Assembly (NCBI GenBank): GCA_023954195.1
Contig: JAMLIK010000002.1
Coordinates: 434,001-498,000, forward strand
Origin: Xanthobacteraceae bacterium
GTDB taxonomy: Bacteria; Pseudomonadota; Alphaproteobacteria; Rhizobiales; Xanthobacteraceae
Reading direction: 5' to 3'
DNA length: 64,000 bases
Below the pieces are notes generated by a model, which was not told the origin of the DNA, searched no databases, and saw only the letters and a list, made by a program, of their open reading frames with translations. Every line of letters begins with the position of its first letter. Positions within the stretch are counted from its first letter, which is position 1. Position numbers and translations under genes: made by a program. Positions 26,403-35,958 of this stretch are shown here, in pieces.

Positions 26403-27614
26403 TTACTTCTTGATATAGGGGCAGCCGCCCTCGCTCATGGGACGGAAGGCTTGATCCCCCGGCACCGTGGCAAGCAGCTTGTAGAGGTCCCATTCGCCCT
26501 TCGATTCCGAGGGCTTCTTCACCTCGAACAAATACATGTCGTGAACCATGCGGCCGTCCTCGCGAATGTGGCCGTTCTTGGCGAAGAAGTCGTGGATCGG
26601 CGTCGCCTTCATTTTCGCCATCACCTTGGCGGTGTCGTCGGTGCCGGTGGCGTCGATGGCTTGCAGATAGTGCATCGTCGCCGAATAGAGTCCCGCCTGA
26701 ATCATCGTCGGCATGTGGCCGACCCGCTCCATGAAACGCTTCGAGAAGGCGCGGGTCTCGTCGTTCATGTCCCAGTAGAAGCCGTCGGTGAGGATCAGGC
26801 CCTGCGCCTGCTTGAGGCCGAGGCCATGCGAGTCGGTGATCTCCTGAAGCAGCGCGATCATCTTCTGGCCGCCCTGGGTGATGCCGAATTCCGCCGCTTG
26901 CTTCAGCGCGTTTGTGGTGTCGCCGCCGGCGTTGGCGAGCGCGATCACCTTCGCCTTCGACGCCTGCGCTTGCAGCAGGAACGACGAGAAGTCGGAGGTG
27001 TTCAACGGATGGCGCACGCTGCCGACCACCTTGCCGCCGCTGGCCTTCACCACGTTCGCCGCATCGCGCTCCAGCGCATGGCCGAAAGCGTAGTCCGCGG
27101 TGATGAAGAACCAGGTATCCTCGCCGCGCTTGACCATGGCCTTGCCGGCCACGTTGGACAGCGCGTAGGTGTCGTAGGTGTAGTGGACGAAGATTGGCGA
27201 ACATGCCTTGCCGGTAAGGTCCGAGCTGCCCGCGCCGGAATTCATGAAGATCTTGTTCTTCTCGGTCAGCAGCGTCGACACCGCCAGCGCCACCGACGAC
27301 GTGGGCACGTCGAACACCGCGTCGAGCTTGTCGTTGTCGACCCAGTTGCGGACGATGTTGACGCCGACGTCCGGCTTGTTCTGATGATCGCCGGACAACA
27401 CGACGATGGGCTTGCCCTTGACCTTGCCGCCAAAATCCTCGACCGCCATTTGCGTGGCGATCAGCGAGCCCTTGCCGGTGGCGTCGGAGTAAAGGCTCGA
27501 CATATCGGTCAGGACGCCGATCTTGACCACGTCGTCCGAAATCTGGGCCGACGCCGGGGCGCCGGAAACGGCGAGGGCGAGGCCGGCCATCAAGGCTGCG
27601 GCGGTTTTGTTCAT
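26403..27614 (-). CDS. ABC transporter substrate-binding protein (branched-chain amino acid/LivK-like)
   Basis: A 403-residue periplasmic binding protein with signal peptide (MNKTAAALMAGLALAVSGAP, cleavage near ASA-QIS). VKIGVLTDMSSLYSDATGKG and ...AVEDFGGKVKGKPI match the type 1 periplasmic-binding fold of the Liv/urea/aromatic group (HAAT family). GAGSSDLTGKACSPIFVHYTYDTY and YFEVKKPSESKGEWDLYK are typical of the large rhizobial paralogue set, whose ligands range from branched amino acids to aromatic acids. A GAGGAG site lies nine bases before the ATG. No permease or ATPase genes are adjacent, so it may serve a transporter encoded elsewhere. Confidence 0.9.
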   Translation of the reverse strand: MNKTAAALMAGLALAVSGAPASAQISDDVVKIGVLTDMSSLYSDATGKGSLIATQMAVEDFGGKVKGKPIVVLSGDHQNKPDVGVNIVRNWVDNDKLDAVFDVPTSSVALAVSTLLTEKNKIFMNSGAGSSDLTGKACSPIFVHYTYDTYALSNVAGKAMVKRGEDTWFFITADYAFGHALERDAANVVKASGGKVVGSVRHPLNTSDFSSFLLQAQASKAKVIALANAGGDTTNALKQAAEFGITQGGQKMIALLQEITDSHGLGLKQAQGLILTDGFYWDMNDETRAFSKRFMERVGHMPTMIQAGLYSATMHYLQAIDATGTDDTAKVMAKMKATPIHDFFAKNGHIREDGRMVHDMYLFEVKKPSESKGEWDLYKLLATVPGDQAFRPMSEGGCPYIKK

Positions 27615-27819
27615 CGGGACGATCTCCTCGAATTGTTTTTCTTGCGGGTGGACGCGGGCGGTGTGCGCCGCGCGATTGCCGTTGTGCCAATAGCGTCATC
27701 CTGCCGCAAGACAGATTGTCGCACCCGATGATGCTCCCAACCAACGTCGTTGCCTGAAACAGCAGTCGATTTCTGGAAAAATCCAGTGAAGACAGTGAAT
27801 TGCAACGAGTCTGGGTGGC

Positions 27820-29376
27820 CTAGAAGGCGGGCAGCCGGGTTACCGTCACCTGCACCGGGCCACCGGCCTCGGCGACGATTCGCAGCTTGGTGGAATCGAA
27901 GGCGATTCCGGCGAGGCGGAGGCTGTCGATCGCGGCCTCGACGCGAATGCCCTGCTCGGTCTTCCGCAAACCGGCGATCATGGCGCCGATCCGCTGACGG
28001 GCGTCGGTGGCGAACGCCTTGAGATCGATCACGGCTTTCTCCGCCACCGCCTGCTCCAGGTAGGGGATCGCGGCGCGGGTGGCCGCGCCGAACAAGCCAT
28101 GGGCCGTCTCGGACTCGACCGCGAGCTCGATGTCTGTCAGGCGCACGGTCTGCCGCGCCGGATCGAGAATGGGCTTGCCCCAAATCCGGACCGTGGCGTC
28201 GGCGCCGAGTCCGAACCAGCTTCGCTTCTCCTTAGCGTCCACCACCAGCGAGATCAGCAGGCGGTCGCCGGCCGCCGCGACCGTGGCGCGCTTGACAGTG
28301 ACGGCGACGGCTTCGTCCTTGCCCTCCGGAAAGGTCTTGCCGGCGAGTTGTGCCGCCAGGATCTTGTCGATGTCGGTGAACGGCAGGTCCATCGGCACCG
28401 CGATATCGACCCGTCCGGGACGCGGCGAAATCAGTTCGAGCGTGGCGGGGAAGGGACATTGCGGTTTGGTTTCGCGCGCGGTGATCCGCGTTTCGGCATC
28501 GAGGCCGAGCAGCAGCGTGACGTTGCCGGCGTCGATCGCCGGTTGCACCGCGATGGCCCGGACCGGTTTCAGCTCCAGCCACAATGGCGAAGGCGTCGCG
28601 GCTGCGTCATGGAGCGGAATCGAGCGGCATAGCCTGGCCCACTCCCGCCGCGCGCTCTGTTCGAGCAACGGATCGTCGCGGATCCGCTGCTGCAAGGCGG
28701 CGAGTTGCTCGTTCACCGCACGGTCGATGGCCGACTTGGTTTGCGCGGGGACGCTGACGCGCGCGCCGGCGATGGAGAGCTGGGTGTCGCCGAGGTCCAC
28801 CCGCGCCGCCAGGTTCGGCTCGATGCGCCAGTTCGCGGTCAGCGCCGGACGCGAGGTCATGGCGACAGTGCCGCGAATCTCGGCGTCGGCCTTGAACGCC
28901 TTGATGTTGATCGTCCCGATCTGCTTGGCGACGTTGCCGCCCAGCAGCGAACCCAGCGCCTCGCCGAGCGCGCCCTTGGCGCCGGCGGACAGCGCGCCCG
29001 TGACCCTGAGTTTGCCGGCGAGCGGCGCCGCCATGGTCAGCCCGTTGCCGCCGCCGCTGGCGGTGATGGCGCCGCGCGCGGCGGTCCAGCTGATATCGGC
29101 GTCCTGCAACAGTTGCGGCACGGGATTGGCGGCCTTGCCGGCGAAATCGCGTGGGGCGGCGCGCTCGGCCGCGTCAACGATGGCCTTGAGCGGAATTTGA
29201 ATCGGCGTCAGCAGGACGGAATGGCGCGTGGTCTCCGGCAGCGGCGGCGGCGGCGCGAGCATCGGCGGGGGCGGCGCGGAGGCGGAGTCGGACGCCAGCC
29301 AATCCATCGCCGTCAGGCCGACGGCGAAGGCGGCCGCGACCACCCCGGCGGCGATCGCCACGGATGTGAGACGCAT
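27820..29376 (-). CDS. DUF4403 family protein
   Basis: A 518-residue exported protein with an N-terminal hydrophobic segment (SVAIAAGVVAAAFAVGLTAM) serving as signal or anchor and a Pro-rich linker (PPPPMLAPPPPLPE). The large beta-rich domain begins LLTPIQIPLKAIVDAAERAAP, a hallmark of DUF4403, and repeated lipid-binding-like halves follow. Function is not established; the fold is thought to resemble tubular lipid-binding domains, which would suit an envelope lipid role (inference). It lies 205 bp upstream of the LivK-like gene on the same strand. Confidence 0.72.
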   Translation of the reverse strand: MRLTSVAIAAGVVAAAFAVGLTAMDWLASDSASAPPPPMLAPPPPLPETTRHSVLLTPIQIPLKAIVDAAERAAPRDFAGKAANPVPQLLQDADISWTAARGAITASGGGNGLTMAAPLAGKLRVTGALSAGAKGALGEALGSLLGGNVAKQIGTINIKAFKADAEIRGTVAMTSRPALTANWRIEPNLAARVDLGDTQLSIAGARVSVPAQTKSAIDRAVNEQLAALQQRIRDDPLLEQSARREWARLCRSIPLHDAAATPSPLWLELKPVRAIAVQPAIDAGNVTLLLGLDAETRITARETKPQCPFPATLELISPRPGRVDIAVPMDLPFTDIDKILAAQLAGKTFPEGKDEAVAVTVKRATVAAAGDRLLISLVVDAKEKRSWFGLGADATVRIWGKPILDPARQTVRLTDIELAVESETAHGLFGAATRAAIPYLEQAVAEKAVIDLKAFATDARQRIGAMIAGLRKTEQGIRVEAAIDSLRLAGIAFDSTKLRIVAEAGGPVQVTVTRLPAF

Positions 29377-29463
29377 CGGTTTCCGGTCCCCGCGTTGAGG
29401 GCAATCGTCGCGTCAATGGGACCTCAACACGGCGTCGTCAAGGCGGAGCGCCCGCCGATTGCC

Positions 29464-29547
29464 TCACAACAACCCGAGCACGATGGCGCCGACCAGGGCC
29501 AGCGACAGATAGGCGGTCAAGGTGGAGAGTGTGCCGAATGTCGTCAT
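29464..29547 (-). CDS. Putative 27-residue membrane microprotein
   Basis: Encodes MTTFGTLSTLTAYLSLALVG followed by AIVLGLL: a single transmembrane helix filling almost the whole peptide. The ATG at 29547 has GGGAG six bases upstream, a strong and well-spaced site. The upstream in-frame extension is Arg-rich and non-coding in character. Such tiny proteins are usually missed by gene finders. Function unknown; it precedes the DUF4403 gene on the same strand by 87 bp. Confidence 0.5.
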   Translation of the reverse strand: MTTFGTLSTLTAYLSLALVGAIVLGLL

Positions 29548-29721
29548 CGCGATCTCCCGGTTTCGAACGCGCTGATCCGGACCTGAGGGCTCAATCGGCA
29601 AACCCGCGCTTCGTTCCGCCCCGGCCGTTGCCGATCGTCCGCGGCATCGTCGCGCATGGTTAAAATTCCGTGAAATCAATGTGTTGAAGAGTCTTTAAGT
29701 AAATTCGACCACCTTGCGCGG

Positions 29722-30888
29722 ATGACGCGCCGAATAATCCTTTCGCTGATGGGCTGCGCCGCGCTGGCTTCGCTGGCGGGCTGCGGCGGCGGCTTCTTCC
29801 AGCTTGAGCAGCGCGCCCCGTGGCGCGCCGAGGCCGAGGCGGCCTGCCTGAAGTCGGGAACCGTCAAGGAAACCGCCGAGGTGGTCCGGATCAATCCGAT
29901 TTCCGGTCCCGGCGTCTGCGGCGCCGAATATCCGCTGAAGGTCGCGGCGCTGGGGGAGGGTTCGACGACCTCGCTCGGATTCGCCGACGACATGCGGCCG
30001 CCCGCCGCGGTCGGTGGCGGCAACCAGCCGCGTTGGCCCGGTTCGCAGCCGGGCTATGCGCCGCCGCCGCAGCAGCCGGTCGCCGCGCGCGGGCCAGTGT
30101 CGCTGAACGCGCCGGGTGTTGCCGAGGCCGCCGACGAAATCGCGTTGCCGGCGGAAGGCCGCGCCGCCCCGCCCGGCTGGCAGACCGGGCCGCAGCCGTA
30201 TTCGCAGCGCGCCGTCGTCGCCGCGCCCGCATCGCGGGACTATTCCCCGGCCGCCACCGCGCGGGAAACGCCGCTGCCGGCGTTGGGGCCGGCGCGCGCG
30301 CCCCAGGTCGGCGCGTTCGGCGCGGTGACGCTGAAGCCGACCGCGACGCTGGCCTGCCCGATCGTATCGGCACTCGATCAGTGGTTGAACGAGAACATCC
30401 AGCCGGCGGCGATCCGCTGGTTCGGTGCGCGCGTCGTCGAGATCAAGCAAATCTCGGCCTATTCGTGCCGCGGCATGAACGGCAATCCGCGCGCGCATAT
30501 TTCCGAGCACGCTTTCGGCAACGCGCTCGACGTCGCCGGCTTCACGCTGGCCGACGGCCGCTACATCTCGGTGCAGAAGGGCTGGAAGGGGTTGCCGGAG
30601 GAGCAGGGTTTTCTGCGCGATGTGCAGGGCGCGGCATGCCAGCACTTCACCACCGTGCTGGCGCCGGGCGCCAACGTCTATCACTACAATCACATCCACG
30701 TCGATCTGATGCGGCGCTCCAGCGGCCGCGTGATCTGCAAGCCGGCGGCGGTGTCGGGCGAGATGATCGCGGCGCGCGCCGGGCGCGGCGGCAACTTCGC
30801 CTATCAGGAGCCGGCCTACACCAGCTCGATCGGCCGTCGCGGCGCGCGTCACGCCGCGCCGGCGCACGACGAGGACGACGACGATTGA
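29722..30888 (+). CDS. Extensin-like domain lipoprotein
   Basis: A 388-residue lipoprotein: the lipobox LAGC (residues 18-21, MTRRIILSLMGCAALASLAGC) gives an acylated Cys. The mature protein has a Cys-containing first segment (~30-85), a Pro/Ala-rich linker (~95-200) and an extensin-like C-terminal domain (~205-350). That domain shows CRGMNGNPRAHISEHAFGNALDV and HYNHIHVDLMRR, with the SEH...D and H-x-H residues of M15-type zinc peptidases. A peptidoglycan or cell-wall role is therefore likely, although family members are not biochemically defined. It ends in an acidic DEDDDD tail. Confidence 0.85.
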   Translation: MTRRIILSLMGCAALASLAGCGGGFFQLEQRAPWRAEAEAACLKSGTVKETAEVVRINPISGPGVCGAEYPLKVAALGEGSTTSLGFADDMRPPAAVGGGNQPRWPGSQPGYAPPPQQPVAARGPVSLNAPGVAEAADEIALPAEGRAAPPGWQTGPQPYSQRAVVAAPASRDYSPAATARETPLPALGPARAPQVGAFGAVTLKPTATLACPIVSALDQWLNENIQPAAIRWFGARVVEIKQISAYSCRGMNGNPRAHISEHAFGNALDVAGFTLADGRYISVQKGWKGLPEEQGFLRDVQGAACQHFTTVLAPGANVYHYNHIHVDLMRRSSGRVICKPAAVSGEMIAARAGRGGNFAYQEPAYTSSIGRRGARHAAPAHDEDDDD

Positions 30889-30945
30889 AATAGGGCGAGG
30901 GGGTCCGCGCGTGGCGTTGAACCCCCTCCCGTCGATCGTGCGAAA

Positions 30946-31377
30946 AATGCCAGCCAGCCTGTAAGCCGGGTTCTGTAGGGCGGCGCCGTGGACACGGACG
31001 CCGCGTGACGGCCATTCGTCTGGGACGATGTTCGCACATCGCCTCAAGCAACCTACCCGGACGGCAGATCCGACACGATCTCGCGGTGTTATCGCTTGCG
31101 CGAAGCCGCCGCTGCGCCGTCCCTATTCGGTTTTGCTCCCGGTGTGGTTTGCCCTGCCGCCGCCGTTGCCGGCGGCGCGGTGCGCTCTTACCGCACCTTT
31201 TCACCCTTACCCGCCGAAGCCCGTAAGGACGAAGGCGGGCGGTTCGTTCTCTGTGGCACTTTCCCTGGGGTCGCCCCCGCCGGACGTTATCCGGCACCGC
31301 GTGTCGATGGAGCCCGGACTTTCCTCCCCGGCGGCCTTTCGGCGTTTGCCGGAGCGGCCGTCCGGCCGACTGACGCT
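30946..31377 (-). ncRNA. rnpB: RNase P RNA (type A)
   Basis: On the minus strand the conserved blocks appear in order: GAGGAAAGTCCGGGCTCCA (near 31327-31309), CACAGAGAAC, GGTAAGAGCGCACC and the 3' block ACAGAACCCGGCTTACAGG. The 5' GTCAGTCGGCC and 3' GGCTGGCTGGC can pair over eleven positions to form helix P1, which sets the ends used here to within a few bases. The size (~430 nt) fits alphaproteobacterial RNase P, the ribozyme that trims tRNA 5' leaders. It lies only ~43 bp downstream of the amidase stop on the same strand, and is convergent with the extensin-like gene. Confidence 0.95.
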
Positions 31378-31419
31378 TAACCCTTGCGGCCTTGGCGGCG
31401 ATCCGTCAAGCGGCGAGCG

Positions 31420-32202
31420 TTATGAGGCGGCGACGAGCGTTTTCGAGGCGGGCAGCGCGGCGAGCAGCGCCTGCAATGTCTGCATCGTCGACGGATCGGC
31501 GATGCCGTCGACGCGCTGGGGACGAAAATGCCGCTGGAACGCGGTGACGACCTCGCGCGTCTGGACACCGTAGCGGCCGTCCGCCTCGATGCCATAGCCG
31601 AAGCGCGCCAGCGCCGCCTGTAACTCGCGGACCTGATCGCCGTTCGCGCCTGGGCGCAGCGTTTCGCCCGCGACGATCGGCGCCGGCTCGACCCACAACC
31701 CGACGCCGGAATCCGCCAGCGACCGCCAGGGGAATTTCTCGCCGGGATCCTGCTTGCGCGCCGGCGCGACGTCGGAATGCGCCAGCACCCGATGCGGCGG
31801 CACATTCCGGCGGATCATGATGCCCCGGCTCAGCGCGATCACCGCCGCGATCTGTCGCAGCGGAAAGTCCGGATAGCCCCAGTCGTGGCCGCGATTGACG
31901 ATCTCGATGCCGATCGAGCAGGAGTTGATGTCGGTCTCGCCGGCCCAATACGACACCCCGGCGTGCCAGGCCCGCTTGGCTTCCGGCACGCATTGCAGGA
32001 TGCGGCCGTCCTCCAGCACCACGTAGTGCGCGGAAACCTCGGTGCCCTCGGTGCACAGCCGGTACAGCGTGCCTTCGAGATCCGGCATGCCGGTGTAGTG
32101 CAGCAGGATCATATCGGGCACCAGGCCCTTGTTGCGCTCGCCGAAGTTCTCGGACGGAACCACGTCGAACACGACGGAGGAATCGGGGGTGAATTTCGGC
32201 AT
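31420..32202 (-). CDS. N-acetylmuramoyl-L-alanine amidase (AmiD type) with peptidoglycan-binding domain
   Basis: A 260-residue protein: Amidase_2 domain (~15-165) then PG_binding_1 (~190-250). Zinc ligands are visible as His35 (ILLHYTG), His142 (VLAHSDVAP) and Asp152 (KQDPGEKFPW), the AmiD pattern. It cuts the bond between MurNAc and the stem peptide and so acts in wall turnover or recycling. No clear signal peptide is present with the ATG at 32202. A longer frame uses only TTG starts and adds a Pro/Lys-rich leader, so the cellular location is uncertain. It is divergent from the dcw cluster. Confidence 0.88.
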   Translation of the reverse strand: MPKFTPDSSVVFDVVPSENFGERNKGLVPDMILLHYTGMPDLEGTLYRLCTEGTEVSAHYVVLEDGRILQCVPEAKRAWHAGVSYWAGETDINSCSIGIEIVNRGHDWGYPDFPLRQIAAVIALSRGIMIRRNVPPHRVLAHSDVAPARKQDPGEKFPWRSLADSGVGLWVEPAPIVAGETLRPGANGDQVRELQAALARFGYGIEADGRYGVQTREVVTAFQRHFRPQRVDGIADPSTMQTLQALLAALPASKTLVAAS

Positions 32203-32757
32203 GCCGACGCTGGCCTTCGGGATCGGAAGGACCCGCTGGCGCCTCGGAACAGGTTTCTTGGACGCGGTTGGATCCAATTCGACTTCTTCCCCCAAACCGG
32301 GCGGCGCCAAACCGGCGAAGTAATGGCGCGCACCGCTTCTTTTTGCGGCGGGCGATCCATCCGCCGCGCGCCGCCGTCACGATCCCGTCATAAAGTAGAC
32401 GGCGGTGGCGCTCGCGGGCAAGGCGCCTCGCGGGCCTCGCCGGCGCATCCACAGGGAATCCGCGCGGCGCGGCCGGCGTGCCGGTTCCGGCATCGCAGCG
32501 AACGCTCGCGGTTTCATCAACGCTTTTTTAACGGTAACCGCCGTTACTGAAGGATGCAAAGCCGGCCCGTTCGGGCGGCTAAGGTCCCTTTGGCGCTGAC
32601 GAATCCCATGGCCCCGCGCATCGTCCCATGTGGCAGTCCGGATTTTGGCGTCGAAACGGCAAGCGGAATCCGGCGCAACCTCGATGCCATCGCAAAAGCC
32701 ATCGGTCAGGCCAGTCAGCGGCGGCGGCGGCGACCGCGCCGCGATAGGCGCGTGGTG
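32203..32757. other. Region upstream of the dcw cluster (555 bp, no gene recognised)
   Basis: Lies between the divergent amidase and rsmH genes. It holds GCTTTTTTAACGGTAACCGCCGTTACTG (the inner AACGG..CCGTT is an inverted repeat, 32530-32548), a plausible operator/promoter zone. After it comes an untranslated ~200-bp leader (GGATGCAAAGCCGGCCCGTTCGGGCGG onward). No mraZ-like frame is present. The leader may carry the main dcw promoter. Confidence 0.45.
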
Positions 32758-33753
32758 ATGACCGCGATGCCATCACGCCATGTTCCCGTGCTCGGCCGCG
32801 AGGTGCTCGAATGGCTGTCGCCACATCGCGGCGGCGTCTATGTCGACGCGACCTTCGGAGCCGGCGGCTACAGCCGCGCGCTGCTCGCGGTCGAAGGCGT
32901 TCATGTCATCGGCATCGACCGCGACCGCACCGCCATTGCCGGCGGGTTCGATCTGGTCGAGGAGGCGGGCGGACGGCTGACGCTGGTGGAGGACCGCTTT
33001 TCCAATCTGGCGGAGGTCTGCGCCGCGCAAGGCTTCGACGCGGTGGACGGCGTGGTGATGGATATCGGCGTGTCGTCGATGCAGATCGACCAGGCCGAGC
33101 GCGGCTTCTCGTTCCGGCTCGACGGCCCGCTCGACATGCGGATGAGCGGCGCGGGCGTCAGCGCCGCCGATGTCGTCGCGAGCGCTTCCGAAGCCGATCT
33201 CGCCAATATCATCTACATCTTCGGCGAGGAGCGCTTCTCGCGGCAGATCGCCCGCGCGCTGGTCGCGGCCCGTCGCGAGGCCCCGATCGCGACCACCCGC
33301 GCGCTCGCCGACGTCGTCGGCAAGGTGGTGCGGGCAAGGCCCGGCGAGATTCATCCGGCGACGCGCACTTTTCAGGGCTTGCGGATTTTCGTCAACGCCG
33401 AACTCGACGAACTGCATCTGGCGCTGGCCGCGGCCGAGCAGGTGCTGAGGCCCGGCGGCCGGCTGGTGGTGGTGACGTTTCATTCGCTGGAAGACCGCAT
33501 CGTCAAGAATTTCCTGGTCGCGCGCGGCGGGCGCGGCGGCGGCTCGCGGCATCTGCCGCAGATCGAGACCGAGGCGCCTCGCTTCACCGTGCTCACCAGG
33601 CGCCCGGTGACCCCCGCTGATGATGAAGTCGCCGCCAATCCGCGCGCGCGCTCCGCCAAGTTGCGCGCCGCGGCGCGCACCGATGCGCCGGCGCGGCCGG
33701 CGGATGCCCTGCCGTCGTGGCCGACGCTCGCCAGCGTGATGCGGAGAGGCTGA
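32758..33753 (+). CDS. rsmH: 16S rRNA m4C1402 methyltransferase RsmH
   Basis: A 331-residue SAM-dependent enzyme (MraW) that N4-methylates C1402 of 16S r[16 protein letters not shown] opens the conserved region. Motif I is [15 protein letters not shown] (~29-43), followed by [32 protein letters not shown] and [17 protein letters not shown] are RsmH signatures. Start at [11 protein letters not shown]; an upstream in-frame extension is Arg-rich. It opens the dcw cluster and is followed 3 bp later by ftsL. Confidence 0.96.
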   Translation: MTAMPSRHVPVLGREVLEWLSPHRGGVYVDATFGAGGYSRALLAVEGVHVIGIDRDRTAIAGGFDLVEEAGGRLTLVEDRFSNLAEVCAAQGFDAVDGVVMDIGVSSMQIDQAERGFSFRLDGPLDMRMSGAGVSAADVVASASEADLANIIYIFGEERFSRQIARALVAARREAPIATTRALADVVGKVVRARPGEIHPATRTFQGLRIFVNAELDELHLALAAAEQVLRPGGRLVVVTFHSLEDRIVKNFLVARGGRGGGSRHLPQIETEAPRFTVLTRRPVTPADDEVAANPRARSAKLRAAARTDAPARPADALPSWPTLASVMRRG

Positions 33754-33756
33754 GCC

Positions 33757-34137
33757 ATGCGGATCATTCACCTTCTCGTCGTCTGCCTGCTGGTGTTCGG
33801 CGCGTCCTACGTCTACCGCATCAAAATGGAGTCGACGTCGCGCACCGAGCGGGTGCAGCGGCTGCACGCCGAGGTGCGGGCTCAGCGCGACGCCATCGCG
33901 GCGCTGCGCGCCGAATGGGCGCGGCTCGACTCGCCGAGACGGCTGCAAGGCTTCGCGGAGCGTCATACCAAGCTGCGGCCGCTCGACGCCCGGCAATACG
34001 ATCAATTGAAGAACCTGCCGGAGCGCTCGCCGACCCTGATTAATCCCAACGAGCCCGATCCGATCGGGGCGATGATCGACACCACCGATCCCGACCTGAT
34101 GACCGGCTCGATCCCGCAAACGGAGGGTGCGCGATGA
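33757..34137 (+). CDS. ftsL: Cell division protein FtsL
   Basis: A 126-residue bitopic protein with one N-terminal transmembrane helix (IIHLLVVCLLVFGASYVYRI) and a periplasmic coiled-coil (ERVQRLHAEVRAQRDAIAALRAEW). FtsL joins FtsB and FtsQ to activate FtsWI septal synthesis. Identification rests on topology, size and position between rsmH and ftsI, since FtsL sequences diverge widely. Its stop overlaps the ftsI start (ATGA). Confidence 0.88.
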   Translation: MRIIHLLVVCLLVFGASYVYRIKMESTSRTERVQRLHAEVRAQRDAIAALRAEWARLDSPRRLQGFAERHTKLRPLDARQYDQLKNLPERSPTLINPNEPDPIGAMIDTTDPDLMTGSIPQTEGAR

Positions 34138-35879
34138 GCGATGAAACCGGCATCGTGCATGGCTCGGCGCGCTCGTTCTCCGCGTGGCGGCAGCGCGTGG
34201 TCCGCAACCTGCTCTACGGGCGGAACGTCGATCGCGCGGCGCGGGCGCGCGCCCGCGTCGGACTGACCATGCTGATTTTCTCGCTGGTCTACGTCGTCAT
34301 CGGAGGGCGGCTGGTGATGTACGCGACCTTCGGCGAGGGTCACGGATCGCGCCGCGTTACCCAGGACGCCACCGCCACCGCGCGGCCGGATATCGTCGAT
34401 CGCAACGGCCAGATCCTCGCCACCGACGTCAAGACGCCGTCGCTGTTCGGCGAGCCGCGCCGCCTGATCGACGTCGACGAGGCGGTCGAGATGCTTACCG
34501 CCGCCTTGCCCGATCTCGACGCCAAGGAAGTGCGCGACCGGCTGTCGTCGAAGCGGGGCTTTGTCTGGCTCAAGCGTGAAATCACGCCGCGCCAGCAGCG
34601 CGACATTCATCGCCTCGGCCTGCCGGGCATCGGATTCCTGCGCGAGAACAAACGCGACTATCCCAACGGCGTCGATGTCTCGCACCTGATCGGTCTGGTC
34701 AACATCGACAACCAGGGCATCGCCGGCATCGAGAAATGGCTCGACAGCAACGGCCTCGCCGACCTGCACCGCGCCGGCTTCGCCACCGACCGCTTGCAGA
34801 AGCCGGTCGAACTCGCCGTCGACCTGCGCGTCGAGCACGCGCTGCGCGACGAGTTGATGAAGGCCAAGGAGCACTACAAGGCCAAGGCCGCCTCGGGGCT
34901 GGTCTCCAACGTCAGGACCGGCGAGATCGTGGCGATGGTGTCGCTGCCGGACTTCGACCCCAACAACCCGAAGGAAGCCAACGACCCCGATCGCATCAAC
35001 CGCCTGACCACCGGCGTTTACGAGATGGGCTCGACCTTCAAGGCGTTCACGCTGGCGATGGCGCTGGATTCCGGCAAGGCGACGATGAACTCGATGTGGG
35101 ACGCGCGCGGGCCGCTGCATTACGGACGCTTCAAGATCCACGACGACCATCCGCTCGGCCGCTTCATCAGCACCAAGGAGGTTTTCACCTACTCCTCGAA
35201 CGTCGGCGCGGCGCGCATGGCGCTGGGGCAGGGCGTCGAGGCGCATCAGGCGTTCCTGCGCAAGATGGGCCAGATGACGCGGCTGCGCACCGAACTGCCG
35301 GAGAGCGCGTCGCCGATCCTGCCGCGCCGGTGGGGCGAACTCAACACCGTCACCATTTCCTTCGGCCACGGCATGGCGGTGGCGCCGTTGCAGGCGGTGA
35401 TGGGAATCGACGCGCTGGTCAACGGCGGCTACCTGATTCCGCCGACCTTCCTCAAGCGCACCGAGGAGGAGGCGATGAAGCTCGCCAAGCGCGTCATCAA
35501 GCCGGAAACCAGCGAGAAGATGCGTTTCCTGATGCGGGCCAACGCCGAGGTCGGCACCGCGCGCAAGGCCGACGTCAAGGGCTACTATGTCGGCGGCAAG
35601 ACCGGCACCGCCGAAAAGGTCATCAACGGCCGCTATGCCAAGAAAAAGGTGCTCAATAGCTTCACCGCTATTCTGCCGGCGGACAATCCGAAATATCAGA
35701 TCCTGATCATGATCGACGAGCCGCAGCCGCTGAAGGAAACTTACGGCTTCATCACCTCCGGCTGGAACGCGGTGCCGACCGGCGGCAAGGTGATCGCCCG
35801 CATCGCGCCGCTGTTGGGAATCGAGCCGCGTTTCGACCTGCCGCCGTCCGACCGCCTTATTCTTGCGACATCGAGATAG
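34134..35879 (+). CDS. ftsI: Peptidoglycan D,D-transpeptidase FtsI (PBP3)
   Basis: A 581-residue class B penicillin-binding protein that cross-links septal peptidoglycan with FtsW. It has a cytoplasmic N-terminal tail, a transmembrane helix near residues 43-62 ([20 protein letters not shown]), a pedestal domain, then the transpeptidase domain. Active-site motifs are GSTFK (Ser300-x-x-Lys303), SSN (354-356) and KTGT (from Lys489). The N terminus overlaps ftsL by four bases. The ~80-bp gap to murE is short enough for one transcript. Confidence 0.96.
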   Translation: MSDETGIVHGSARSFSAWRQRVVRNLLYGRNVDRAARARARVGLTMLIFSLVYVVIGGRLVMYATFGEGHGSRRVTQDATATARPDIVDRNGQILATDVKTPSLFGEPRRLIDVDEAVEMLTAALPDLDAKEVRDRLSSKRGFVWLKREITPRQQRDIHRLGLPGIGFLRENKRDYPNGVDVSHLIGLVNIDNQGIAGIEKWLDSNGLADLHRAGFATDRLQKPVELAVDLRVEHALRDELMKAKEHYKAKAASGLVSNVRTGEIVAMVSLPDFDPNNPKEANDPDRINRLTTGVYEMGSTFKAFTLAMALDSGKATMNSMWDARGPLHYGRFKIHDDHPLGRFISTKEVFTYSSNVGAARMALGQGVEAHQAFLRKMGQMTRLRTELPESASPILPRRWGELNTVTISFGHGMAVAPLQAVMGIDALVNGGYLIPPTFLKRTEEEAMKLAKRVIKPETSEKMRFLMRANAEVGTARKADVKGYYVGGKTGTAEKVINGRYAKKKVLNSFTAILPADNPKYQILIMIDEPQPLKETYGFITSGWNAVPTGGKVIARIAPLLGIEPRFDLPPSDRLILATSR

Positions 35880-35958
35880 CGTGACCTTGGGTGCGTGACG
35901 ATCCGAATCCGATCTTGCTGGGGTTCCGCCATCCGGGGCGGCGCCAGGCCGGGAAACC

